Assembly (NCBI RefSeq): GCF_031377265.1
Contig: NZ_JANMET010000071.1
Coordinates: 1 to 16,822 of the forward strand
Direction: 5' to 3'
Origin: JAUYQR01 sp031377265
GTDB taxonomy: Bacteria; Pseudomonadota; Alphaproteobacteria; Rhodobacterales; Rhodobacteraceae
Length of the DNA: 16,822 nucleotides
Part shown: positions 1 through 6,739 of the stretch, piece after piece
Layout: the number at the start of each line of letters is the position of its first letter
How positions within the stretch are numbered: the stretch's first letter is position 1
Program-made: the position numbers and the translations under genes
The notes under the pieces: generated by a model
What the model saw: only the letters and a program-made list of their open reading frames with translations
Database searches by the model: none
What the model was told of the DNA's origin: nothing

Positions 1-200
1 GATGGTGAAGCCGTTGGCGACCAGGTTCTTTACGTTGCGCGGCCCAAGCCATTCGCGCATGGACGGGAAGCTGCCCAGCCAGCCATAGGTTTCATCGCGG
101 CTGGCAGAGGGCACGGTCATCACGATCTGATCGGCAAAGGCCGCAGCCTGGATCATCGCGTCGGTGACGACGGTCTTCCGCCGTTTCCGACTTCTGGATG
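1..200 (-). pseudogene. Mu-like phage major head protein (gpT) fragment, runs off the window
   Basis: The minus-strand frame ending at base 1 reads through FADQIVMTVPSASRDE, then TYGWLGSFPSMREWLG, then a segment ending LVANGFTI. The YGWLG...MREWLG block is characteristic of the N-terminal part of the Mu-like major head subunit (gpT family), the protein that forms the phage capsid shell. No start codon or full N-terminus can be placed: going upstream, the homology fades between about 138 and 200 and runs straight into transposase sequence. In an intact Mu-like phage the head gene lies many genes away from the transposase, so this is the product of an internal deletion. The rest of the gene, if present, lies to the left of the window. 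Family assignment is from the motif pattern; the exact junction is inferred. Confidence 0.7.
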
Positions 201-960
201 GTCCGGCCGACGATCTTGGATGAGGCCCGGTCGCCAGCGAGACCAACCCAAGGGCAGCCAATGTAGCCGTCCGGCCAGATGCACAAGGCCTTGAACTCGC
301 GGAAGTCCACCTCGACCTGCTCCATCGCGACCATGCCCGAAAGGCTGCGCGGGAAGAAATGGGTGAGGCTGCGCGCGGCGGCTTCCGCGCCCTCTTCAAG
401 GGTGCGCTGCCTCTCGACGGCCATCTTCGCCCAATGACGCATGACGGTGCGGTAAGGCGGGGAATGCCCACCCGTTCTTGTAGGCTTCGGCCTTGGTTTG
501 CTTGTGCAACGCCCTGAAGTTCGCGCCCGTCCCGTTGTTGCCGGACGCCGCGACCCGGTTTTCAAAGTCGGTCCAGGCGTCGGGCTGACAGTCGGCTAAA
601 GGCGCGCCAGTGGTGGAATAGCCGGGCGCAAGGGCCGGTGCCCAATTGATCGGGTCGACGTTCTCGACCAGTTTAAACCACCGTTTAAGGGTCTGGTGGC
701 TTGGCTGTTCGCTAAAGCCCGCTCCCTTCAACAGGGCGTCGATTTTCGGCCATTGAAGGCCGGTCTTCCTGTGTTTCTCAACAAAGACCAGGATAGCCGC
801 CCGATCTATTGCCCTCTCCTGGGTGCGCTCCGGCTTGGCCAGAAGCGCAAGGTGCGCGGCGTCATCCAATGCCGCTGCTGCAAGGCCAGACCGCTCGGCA
901 AGGTGCACCTGGTAGGCGAGGCGGACAGGTTCGGGGAGGTTGGAGAGGGAGAAAGTGAGG
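200..960 (-). pseudogene. Mu-like DDE transposase (MuA-type), frameshifted and truncated
   Basis: Two minus-strand frames join into one protein. The upstream frame (GTG possible at 908, open from 986) has LTFSLSNLPEPVRLAYQ, an RAAILVF..EKHRKTGLQW segment, then HQTLKRWFKLVE, the pattern of the DNA-binding and linker domains of Mu transposases. It shifts at 453-456, where one extra base (ggtaaggc) breaks AYKNGWAFPA|YRTVMRHWAK. The downstream frame continues MRHWAKMAVERQR and MEQVEVDFREFKAL, with the Asp expected for the first catalytic residue of the DDE core, then WVGLAGDRASSKIVGRTIQ. It stops near 200, so the second Asp and the Glu are missing and the N-terminal domain is not readable. In Mu this protein cuts and joins phage ends during transposition. 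This copy cannot make an active enzyme. Confidence 0.72.
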
Positions 961-1093
961 CGCTTGCCTTCTTGCCCACTACCTGATCAGCCTTCGGCCC
1001 TCTCCAAGGCCCCAACAGTGCGGCGCGAACGTTTTGCATCGCCAGGCCGTTTTCCAGACACCACCCGTGCAGCGAAGTCCCACTTGTCAACAA
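958..1093 (-). pseudogene. Small phage HTH protein (BcepMu gp16-like), 3' end disturbed
   Basis: From a TTG at 1093 (or 1090) the minus strand reads LTSGTSLHGWCLENGLAMQN, then VRAALLGPWRGPKADQVVGK. This resembles the short DNA-binding proteins that precede the transposase in many Mu-like phages (a G-hydrophobic-W-C/A-x-E/x-N-G helix, then a recognition helix, then a G-x-x-x-x-x-V-x-G-K tail). The frame stays open to 806 but there it overlaps the better-supported transposase frame from about 960 on, so the true end is either lost or shifted. The transposase frame has a stop at 987-989, which prevents a simple fusion. It lies divergent to the repressor gene, as expected for an early regulatory region. 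Assignment is by pattern and position only; a spurious frame is possible. Confidence 0.45.
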
Positions 1094-1136
1094 AGCAGCC
1101 CAGACCGGAAGGTAACGTGCGTCATTTTGGCGAGGG

Positions 1137-1207
1137 TAGGTGTTAGAAGGTCAAAAAGTGCCGTCATAGGGTGCCTGATAGAACCTAACAAGGCGTACTT
1201 AACACCT
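1137..1207. promoter_or_regulatory. Candidate phage operator region with repeated AGGTGTTA half-sites
   Basis: Between the divergent HTH frame and the repressor there are copies of one short word: TAGGTGTTAG at 1137-1146, its near-inverted form ACCTAACA at 1183-1190, and an exact inverted copy TAACACCT at 1200-1207. The 8-base core AGGTGTTA/TAACACCT forms an inverted pair with a centre near 1172. Repeated half-sites between divergent repressor and early genes are where a phage repressor would bind. No convincing -35/-10 pair was recognised, so promoter positions are left open. Confidence 0.4.
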
Positions 1208-1221
1208 GTAAAGGTGCGTCA

Positions 1222-1779
1222 ATCAGTATCGACGCCAAATCCGTCGACGTTGCGGCCCGGCTTCGCCAGCTTCAGGCGCGGCACGGCCTTACGATCCAGG
1301 AAATGGCCGAGAGGTGCGGTCTGCCGAAAAGGTCTCTTGAGAACTACATGAATCTGAAGGAGCCGCAGCCTCCTGGAGTAGATGCGCTCATCGGCATTTC
1401 TGAAGGACTCAGCGTCTCTATCGACTGGATTGTTGGCAGGACAGAAGATCATGGCGGAGCAGACTTCGCGCGCGAGGACTACGCCGTCTTCTGTCAATCA
1501 GCTGTCCTGCACGTGCTGCTTAGAATTCTCGATGCCGTGAAGACGGACCCCAAGGGCGCGATAGATGCGGAGGCTGGACGAATCTTAGGATACGAACCGC
1601 ATGAGGTGGCAGCTGTGGCAATGCTGGATTTCATGGCAATCGTGGACTTGCAGGCAGAACATCCATCCCGCCCAAAAGACTATTTCAAGAGGAACTTTGC
1701 GGCATTGTCGGATATGGCAAAGCACCGTGTAGATGTCACCTCGGTGCGTGACCTTGTAGGACGTAAACCAAATGGTTGA
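1222..1779 (+). CDS. Phage-type HTH repressor (Mu-like c repressor), start codon unusual
   Basis: The protein begins with an XRE-type helix-turn-helix: VAARLRQLQARHGLTIQEMA, then ERCGLPKRSLENYMNL, then LIGISEGLSVSIDWIVGR, the usual order of helices followed by a (S/D)W(L/I)(V/L)GR end. The remaining ~110 residues are acidic and alpha-helical with no recognised domain and end VRDLVGRKPNG. It likely binds the operator-like repeats just upstream and silences the transposition genes on the other strand. The first ATG in frame is at 1303, inside the HTH, and would remove helix 1. The frame is open back to 1189 with no ATG, GTG or TTG. An AAGGTG ribosome-binding-like site at 1211-1216 stands five bases before an ATC at 1222, so an ATC start is my best guess; a start lost by decay is the alternative. 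A conventional gene caller would report 1303-1779. Base composition is lower in GC than the host genes downstream. Confidence 0.65.
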   Translation: MSIDAKSVDVAARLRQLQARHGLTIQEMAERCGLPKRSLENYMNLKEPQPPGVDALIGISEGLSVSIDWIVGRTEDHGGADFAREDYAVFCQSAVLHVLLRILDAVKTDPKGAIDAEAGRILGYEPHEVAAVAMLDFMAIVDLQAEHPSRPKDYFKRNFAALSDMAKHRVDVTSVRDLVGRKPNG

Positions 1780-2239
1780 CGATGCTTGTCGTCCTACTCA
1801 GCTAAGCCATTGATTTTCTAGACCACTGATTGATACCAGAAGCTGCAAACGTTGCGAGAAAGGGCCATTTCCTGCCCAACCGCATCAAACCATCTGACAT
1901 CGCAATCCCGTAACCCATTGAAAACATTAGACCGAAAGTTGCCGGTTTTTGTCAAACCAAATGACGCCGCTCAATTGGGTCAGCATCCATTGATTTGATT
2001 GGCGCTGCCGTCGCCGCGTGAATCAAGCCATCGCACTGACGGAGACGATGATGATCAGTCTATTCCAGCCGACCGACGAGCCAGATGGATCGGCTTCGGC
2101 CCGTCTTTCCCAACTGCCTCGGGCCGACGATCAGCGCAGGCGATTGATCGGGTGCCAAGACCTTCCGTCCCGCCGTCGCCCAGGCGGAAACAGGGATGTT
2201 CTGGCTTTGACGATCCATGAGTCTGCAACCTACGCGGTC
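1780..2239. other. Gene-poor stretch, possible Mu-like prophage left end with CCATTGA repeats
   Basis: No convincing gene lies between the repressor stop and the terminator at 2240. Three copies of CCATTGA sit in the same orientation at 1807, 1915 and 1987. The first two are followed after 5-6 bases by TAGACC, and the first and third share CCATTGATTT. Spaced, similar ~20-bp sites at the end of a Mu-like element are what a transposase binds, and the repressor gene is normally the outermost gene at that end, so the prophage boundary is probably near 2000. The exact terminal bases and the 5-bp target duplication cannot be fixed because the other end is outside the window. Open frames across 1999-2311 have no recognisable content. 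Confidence 0.35.
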
Positions 2240-2262
2240 GGGGCGGCCTCAAAAGCCGCCCC
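2240..2262 (-). terminator. GC-rich hairpin downstream of the phytase-like gene
   Basis: GGGGCGGC (2240-2247) pairs perfectly with GCCGCCCC (2255-2262) around a CTCAAAA loop. It starts 9 bases past the stop of the minus-strand phytase-like gene, so it is placed to end that transcript. There is no T-run on either side, so it is not a textbook intrinsic terminator and may act mainly as a 3' stabilising hairpin. Confidence 0.55.
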
Positions 2263-2270
2263 CAAACCGG

Positions 2271-3620
2271 TTACTTTGCCGCCAGAAACTCCGGCACCGA
2301 CAACAAGATGAACTCGTTGTCCGCCGCCTTGTCCAAGGCGCGGCCGGATGAGTAGGGCAGGTTGTTGTCCACCGCCACCATGATGTGGGTGTCATCCACC
2401 TGCATCACGTCTTCGATGGTGAAGAACGGGAAGGTGAACTTGCCCGCCGTGCCGCCCACCGTTTCCAGCCGCGCCTTGGCATCGGGATCGGCAATATCCA
2501 TCAGGTCGATATGGCCAATGCGGCGGACAAAGCCGTCAGCATCGACCGAAGCGGTGTCGATCAGCACGATGCGCTTGACCATTGCCGGCGCGGGAAAGCA
2601 GTCCGGCATCGGATCGCCGGCGCATTTCAGGCTGGCGGCACCTTCGCCATTGTCGCGCTCGATCACCAGCGCGCGGGTGGCGTCGATGAAATTGAAATCG
2701 CCGATTGCCGTCGCGCCATCCGCCAGCGCGAACTTGAAGCCTGCGCCGGTCCATTCGCCCTTGGCCGGATCAAACGCCAGCGACCGCAGGAAGGTGCCCT
2801 CGGGCTTGCCATCCTCGCCCAGCAGCGGCTTTTCGAACAGCGCCCACAACAGGTTTGACCCCGGCTGCAGCGCCATGCCCTCATACCCGCCAGACCGCTG
2901 CACCGTCCAATCCTTGCCCATCACCGATACCGCACTGATGCCCGCGGTATCGGGGCCCTTCAGAACCGTCTCGCCCATCATGGTCGGGTACACAGCCATC
3001 ACTTTGCCATCCAGCGCCGCGCGGATGATGTAGGGGCCGAATTCATCACCGATCCAGACCTCGCCATTCAGCAACTGAATGCTTTCGGTGTCGAAATCCG
3101 CGCCGGTCAGATAGCGGCTGTCGGTGCCTTCATAGGCGATGCGGAACGGCACCTTGAAATCCGGGTCGTGCAGAAAAACCGTCTCTTTCACCTCGACCGC
3201 GCCGGTGTCGAAGTTCGGCATCAGGCGGTGAAAGAACAGCATCGCGTCGGGGCTGTTGGCCTTGGTGCCAAAGCCATTATCCGTCAGCACATAGATCGAC
3301 CCGTCTTCGGCCCTGGTCATCGCAAAACCTGACAGGCCCTGCAGCGGCTGGCCCTTGAACGGCAACTTCATACCGGTCGGCCGCTTGCCGTGGTTGGCGC
3401 CAGTGTCGCCCACCACGGTTTCCGGTTCCATCACGCGGGCCGCACCGGTGAACTTGCCGCTGATGGCTGCATCCTTCGGGGCATCGGCAGGCGGGGCAAT
3501 GAAGGTTGCGGCGGGGATCAGCGCGTGGCCTGCCAGCGTGGCGGGAAAGCTGTCTTCGGCAAACGCCGGTGCAGCGATGCAAAGAACGGCGGTAGACAGG
3601 GCGAGGGACCGGATCGTCAT
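2271..3620 (-). CDS. Secreted esterase-like/phytase-like beta-propeller protein
   Basis: The product has 449 residues from the ATG at 3620, which has GGAG nine bases upstream and gives a clean signal peptide (basic MTIR, hydrophobic core, APAFA cleavage site near residue 21). A TTG at 3635 and an ATG at 3629 would only add residues in front of the signal. The mature part matches the 'esterase-like activity of phytase' family: LQGLSGFAMTRAEDGSIYVL with TDNGFGTKANS near residues 95-125, then GEVWIGDEFGPYI, then YEGMALQPG, then DFNFIDATRALVIERDNGEG, and a C-terminal EDVMQVDDTHIMVAVDNNLP. These acidic clusters resemble the repeated blades and metal-binding loops of that fold. It likely acts in the periplasm or outside on phosphate or ester substrates; the true substrate is unknown. 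It follows the SARP-type regulator on the same strand with a 97-base gap, so co-transcription is possible but not shown. Family confidence is high, biochemical role low. Confidence 0.85.
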   Translation of the reverse strand: MTIRSLALSTAVLCIAAPAFAEDSFPATLAGHALIPAATFIAPPADAPKDAAISGKFTGAARVMEPETVVGDTGANHGKRPTGMKLPFKGQPLQGLSGFAMTRAEDGSIYVLTDNGFGTKANSPDAMLFFHRLMPNFDTGAVEVKETVFLHDPDFKVPFRIAYEGTDSRYLTGADFDTESIQLLNGEVWIGDEFGPYIIRAALDGKVMAVYPTMMGETVLKGPDTAGISAVSVMGKDWTVQRSGGYEGMALQPGSNLLWALFEKPLLGEDGKPEGTFLRSLAFDPAKGEWTGAGFKFALADGATAIGDFNFIDATRALVIERDNGEGAASLKCAGDPMPDCFPAPAMVKRIVLIDTASVDADGFVRRIGHIDLMDIADPDAKARLETVGGTAGKFTFPFFTIEDVMQVDDTHIMVAVDNNLPYSSGRALDKAADNEFILLSVPEFLAAK

Positions 3621-3717
3621 GAGGCACATCTCCAATTGATGAAGGCATGCCGCCCGTCCTGCGGAAACTCGGTGAAATCCCTATGACGGGACTGTTACGA
3701 AATGACGAAAGCAGATG

Positions 3718-5337
3718 TCACAGATCCTTCAACTGATCGCCAAATCGGGTCATAAGCCCGCTGCGCCGCAACGACACCGCCGGGTAGTTCGGCTCGTGCA
3801 TGATCCGGTCCAGGGTGAAATCCGGCTCCACCCGCAACAGGCCCTTCAGCACGACAGCGGCCTTGTCGCGCTTGCCCGCCCACAGATACAGGAACAACAG
3901 ATGCCGCATCGCTGCACGAAAGCTGGGGGCACGGTAATGCGCCGCCTCATAATGCGCGATGGCGGCGGCGTACTGTTCGCTGCGAAGCGCCACCAACCCG
4001 GACGCAGCCTCCCACCAGTGGACATGCGCCGTTCTGGCCGCAATTTCCGCGCCGCGCCGCGCCACATCAAGTGCCGCGACATTGTCGCCCGTGCGGCTGA
4101 GCGCGATCGCCTGCGCCAAATGGCAATGGGCGTTATGCGGGCTCATTTCCAGCGCATCCCGCGCCAGCACGCTGCCCGCTTCGGGGTTTTCATCCACGAT
4201 GACCCGGGACAGCCCGACCAGCGACAGCACCAGCGGATTGGCCTTGGACAGTTCCAGCGCCTTGCGGGAATATTCGTCGGTTTCCGCGATCAGGCGGGTG
4301 TAGTCCGTTTCGGTCCGCTCGACGATCATGATCTGGCGCACCAGGCAACGCCAGGCATAGATGCGCGCGGAACTGGCGATCTCACCCGCCTCGATCAGCA
4401 ACTGATCTGCCGCACGCAACCTTGCACCATCGTAGCTGAACATCTCGGTCAGCGACCTGGCGATCAGGGCATTGGCGCGGCGCGGTCCCTCGGCGCATTC
4501 CTGCATCCGGGGAAAATAGGACAGCGCCGCGTCTGCCGCCTGATACACCAGCGGCGGCAGATCGCCGGCGCCGATAAGGTCGGTATCGGCCGCCGGCACC
4601 GCCGCGCGCTGGTTCCAGATGATCTGCCCGCTGGCGATGGACGAAAGGCTGATCAGCACATGCACCCGGTCCTGAATCTCGGCGCCTTCGACATGCAGCG
4701 CCATGCCCTCGCGCGGCAGATCGACAGGGATCGGCATGCCGCCGGACCCGTAAAGGTCGATATGCGCAAATTCCGACACCAGACGTCCGATCGCATCGGC
4801 CAATGCCATGCCGACGAAGCTGCCAAGGCCCTCGGGAAGACGACCGAGACGGATAACAAAGGGCAGACGCGCCGTATGCGCCATCGGCACCCGGGCCAGC
4901 GTCGGGCGGATAGTGCCCATCTGGCTTTCCACGCGCGCGGTTTCTTCGCGAAGCCAGTCCTCGAAGGCCTGGTCGATGATGTCGATGCCTTCCAGAAACT
5001 CCCGCCCCGATTGCAGCGCCTGTGCAGCGGCGTCGCGATCCTGCTCCAGATCGGTCACCACACCGCTGATCCGCACTGAATCCCGGTCGGCTTCCAGCCG
5101 GTCGGCCTCGGCTCCCAGCGCCTTGCGAATCTCCATCAGCGCCTGACGCAAGCTGCCGCTGGCCTGTTCCGCCCCCCGATCCGACCACAGCCGCGCCTCC
5201 AGCCAGCGCCGGGCGCGCCGACGGTCGGGGGTCTGGCACAGCATCGCCAGAATCGCACGCGCCTTCGCCCCACGAGGGGTGCAATCCCGCCCAAGGTCGT
5301 CGCGCACTTCAAAGACGCCCACGAGGCGTATAAACAT
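3718..5337 (-). CDS. SARP/BTAD-type transcriptional regulator with TPR domain
   Basis: From the ATG at 5337 (GGGG six bases upstream; an ATG at 5343 is almost as good, and the longer frame to a TTG at 5463 lacks support) the product has 539 residues. Residues ~1-85 are a winged-helix DNA-binding domain of the OmpR/SARP kind (MFIRLVGVFEVRD, PRGAKARAILAMLCQTP, then WSDRGAEQASGSLRQALMEI with RKALG). Residues ~85-140 are the start of a bacterial transcriptional activation domain with acidic and Trp positions (IDQAFEDWLREETARVES). The middle (~150-290) resembles the TolB-like segment seen in CadC/adenylate-cyclase-type regulators. The last ~200 residues are helical TPR repeats with an ANPLVLSLVGLSRV type pattern and a HVHWWEAASGLVAL helix pair. 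Such proteins activate nearby specialised or stress genes; the TPR part usually senses a partner. It is divergent to the haloperoxidase-like gene with 156 bases between the starts, so that gene is the most obvious target. No signal peptide or membrane segment is seen. Confidence 0.82.
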   Translation of the reverse strand: MFIRLVGVFEVRDDLGRDCTPRGAKARAILAMLCQTPDRRRARRWLEARLWSDRGAEQASGSLRQALMEIRKALGAEADRLEADRDSVRISGVVTDLEQDRDAAAQALQSGREFLEGIDIIDQAFEDWLREETARVESQMGTIRPTLARVPMAHTARLPFVIRLGRLPEGLGSFVGMALADAIGRLVSEFAHIDLYGSGGMPIPVDLPREGMALHVEGAEIQDRVHVLISLSSIASGQIIWNQRAAVPAADTDLIGAGDLPPLVYQAADAALSYFPRMQECAEGPRRANALIARSLTEMFSYDGARLRAADQLLIEAGEIASSARIYAWRCLVRQIMIVERTETDYTRLIAETDEYSRKALELSKANPLVLSLVGLSRVIVDENPEAGSVLARDALEMSPHNAHCHLAQAIALSRTGDNVAALDVARRGAEIAARTAHVHWWEAASGLVALRSEQYAAAIAHYEAAHYRAPSFRAAMRHLLFLYLWAGKRDKAAVVLKGLLRVEPDFTLDRIMHEPNYPAVSLRRSGLMTRFGDQLKDL

Positions 5338-5493
5338 CACCATCCCCAGATTTATTGGCAGAAGGCTAAGCGGTCCCACCGCCACAAGCAATATTCGTGA
5401 ATTCTGCGTCAATTTGGTTGCGCTGCGTGCGTGCCGTCTTTGCCGATCGGTCTTTCGGTGCAACTGTTACTGCAATTCAGGCTGGAGGATTTC
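5338..5493. promoter_or_regulatory. Divergent intergenic region between SARP regulator and haloperoxidase-like gene
   Basis: This 156-base region must hold the promoters of both genes. I see a TGCAACTGTTACTGCAA element (two TGCAA words eleven bases apart) at 5459-5475, and a lower-GC patch around 5384-5424 (CAATATTCGTGAATTC). Direct repeats at about one helical turn are typical for SARP/OmpR-like binding, so this is a reasonable operator candidate. No clear -35/-10 pair was identified. Confidence 0.3.
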
Positions 5494-6663
5494 ATGTCGG
5501 TATTTGGCACCCACGGCACCCACGGCACCCACGGCACCCATGGCACCCATGGCACGCACGGCACCCACGGCACGCACGGCACGCACGGCACGCATGGTGG
5601 TGGTGGCTCTCCGTTTCTCGCGTCTGCACTGGCGCTGACGGCCGAGGCGCTGATGGGCTACTGGGACGGCACCGCCGCCCCTCCCACCCCCGATGGTGCC
5701 AACGACCTGACCCGGCTGATGCGCCTGCAACCCCATTCGCGCGGCGAGGTTCTGGCGCATGAGGCGATGTCGCTGTTTACCGTGCGCCCCGGCCTGCCCC
5801 CGGCCTATCTGGTGCGTACCGAAAGCGACCTTGTCAGCCTCAGCCCGCCCGGCCCGGCCAAGATCGCGGAACAGATGACCGATGTGCGCAGCGCGATGGA
5901 TTTGCGCGCCGACCGTCTGCCGGAGATTCTGGCCCAGACCGACGACCTTTTGTCGTTCTTCAACGCCCAAAGCCCGCACAGCCCGCATCGGCGGCCGTTC
6001 ACGGTGCTGCTGATCACTGCGCTGTACGACAGCGTGGTGTCGCAGGAACAGCGGATGAAGCATTTGTGCTCGGTGCCGCGCCCGGTCGATCTGTCGCCGC
6101 AGATTCAGCCGATCATCCAGACGCCCGGCCATTCGGCCTACCCGTCCGGCCACGCGACCGAGGCGTTCGCCTTTGCCACGATCTTTGCTGCCCTGCGTCT
6201 GGCAGGGGCAGGCACTGCAGATTCCGCCTTGATAGACACGCTTTTGGGCAAACTTGCGCCCGTCGTCGAAGCCGCACCTGATACCGATCCGGTGATCCTG
6301 CTGTTCCGCCTTGCGGCGCGGATTGCCGACAACCGCACCATCGCAGGCGTGCATTACCCGTTGGATTCCGCGCATGGTGGGCTTTTGGGCCTGTCGCTGG
6401 CCCTTGGGTTCGTGGCGCATTGCCTTGGCGGCGGGCCGGCGCGCCCAGTGCCGGAATGGGTGGCGCGCGGCGATGACTGGTCGGGGGATTTCTCATTGCG
6501 CAAATGGTGCGCGGCACTTGGCGCCAGCACCCCGCATGGCTGGCGGTCTGGCACCACAACCCTTCCGGCGGCTGAAGGTTGGCATCTTTTGCCCGCGCTG
6601 TGGCAGGCGGCAGTGGCGGAATGGGCGCGCCCAGCGGCACCCGTCACAGACCCCAGCGGCTGA
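5494..6663 (+). CDS. Vanadium haloperoxidase/PAP2-family protein with N-terminal (Gly-Thr-His)10 tail
   Basis: The start ATG at 5494 has GGAGG five bases upstream and gives 389 residues. After MSVF come ten perfect GTH tripeptides (residues 5-34) and a GGGGS-like linker. The rest carries the three vanadate/phosphate motifs of the superfamily: K189-x6-R196-P (KHLCSVPRP), P-S218-G219-H220 (SAYPSGHATEAFAF), and R281-x5-H287-x3-D291 (RTIAGVHYPLD). All residues that hold vanadate in the fungal chloroperoxidase (Lys, Arg, Ser, Gly, His, Arg, His) are present at the right spacing. Five residues before Ser218 is His213, the position that is Phe in chloroperoxidases and His in bromoperoxidases. No signal peptide or membrane helix is seen, so it is probably cytoplasmic, unlike membrane PAP2 phosphatases. 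Function could be halide oxidation or phosphatase; the motifs alone do not decide. It is divergent to the SARP regulator and convergent with the S8 protease. Confidence 0.85.
   Translation: MSVFGTHGTHGTHGTHGTHGTHGTHGTHGTHGTHGGGGSPFLASALALTAEALMGYWDGTAAPPTPDGANDLTRLMRLQPHSRGEVLAHEAMSLFTVRPGLPPAYLVRTESDLVSLSPPGPAKIAEQMTDVRSAMDLRADRLPEILAQTDDLLSFFNAQSPHSPHRRPFTVLLITALYDSVVSQEQRMKHLCSVPRPVDLSPQIQPIIQTPGHSAYPSGHATEAFAFATIFAALRLAGAGTADSALIDTLLGKLAPVVEAAPDTDPVILLFRLAARIADNRTIAGVHYPLDSAHGGLLGLSLALGFVAHCLGGGPARPVPEWVARGDDWSGDFSLRKWCAALGASTPHGWRSGTTTLPAAEGWHLLPALWQAAVAEWARPAAPVTDPSG
5506..5595 (+). repeat. Ten in-frame 9-bp repeats encoding Gly-Thr-His
   Basis: The unit is GGC-AC(C/G)-CA(C/T), ten copies without interruption. 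The variants in order are ggcacccac x3, ggcacccat x2, ggcacgcac, ggcacccac, ggcacgcac x2, ggcacgcat. All changes are at third positions, so the tripeptide is unchanged. Gain or loss of units by slippage would change tail length without breaking the frame. It is followed by four glycine codons. Confidence 0.97.
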
Positions 6664-6680
6664 AACTCAAGAACCGATCG

Positions 6681-6708
6681 GGCAGTATCGGCAAGGCAGT
6701 ATCGGCAA
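6681..6708 (+). repeat. Perfect tandem duplication of a 14-bp unit
   Basis: GGCAGTATCGGCAA occurs at 6681-6694 and again directly at 6695-6708, just after the haloperoxidase-like stop codon and before the terminator hairpin. It looks like a recent slippage duplication; no function is evident. Confidence 0.9.
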
Positions 6709-6711
6709 AGC

Positions 6712-6739
6712 GGGGCGGTCGCAGGACCGCCCCCTTTTT
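6712..6739. terminator. Bidirectionally placed intrinsic terminator
   Basis: GGGGCGGTC (6712-6720) pairs perfectly with GACCGCCCC (6725-6733) around a GCAG loop, followed on the plus strand by C and five Ts (6735-6739). It is a strong intrinsic terminator for the haloperoxidase-like gene. The T-run reaches into the stop codon of the convergent protease gene, whose transcript would also fold the same hairpin, but without a strong T-run on that side. Confidence 0.85.

Noticed and set aside
2018..2311. 97-codon plus-strand frame after the prophage end
   Set aside because: No recognised motif, no clear ribosome-binding site, and it runs through the hairpin and into the end of the phytase-like gene on the other strand.
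3640..3720. TTTCGTCATTTCGTAACA upstream of the phytase-like gene considered as a Pho box
   Set aside because: The two half-sites are eight bases apart rather than eleven and match CTGTCAT poorly, so phosphate control is not supported by the sequence.
3715..5079. 454-codon open frame on the plus strand
   Set aside because: It lies fully antisense to the SARP-TPR regulator, is rich in Arg, His and Gln as expected for the complement of high-GC coding DNA, and shows no domain.
5467..6420. Minus-strand frame that reads the 9-bp repeat as Gly-Ala-Val type repeats, and another reading Val-Pro-Trp/Cys repeats
   Set aside because: Any 9-bp repeat gives repeats in all frames. The GTH frame alone has a strong ribosome-binding site and a complete enzyme downstream.
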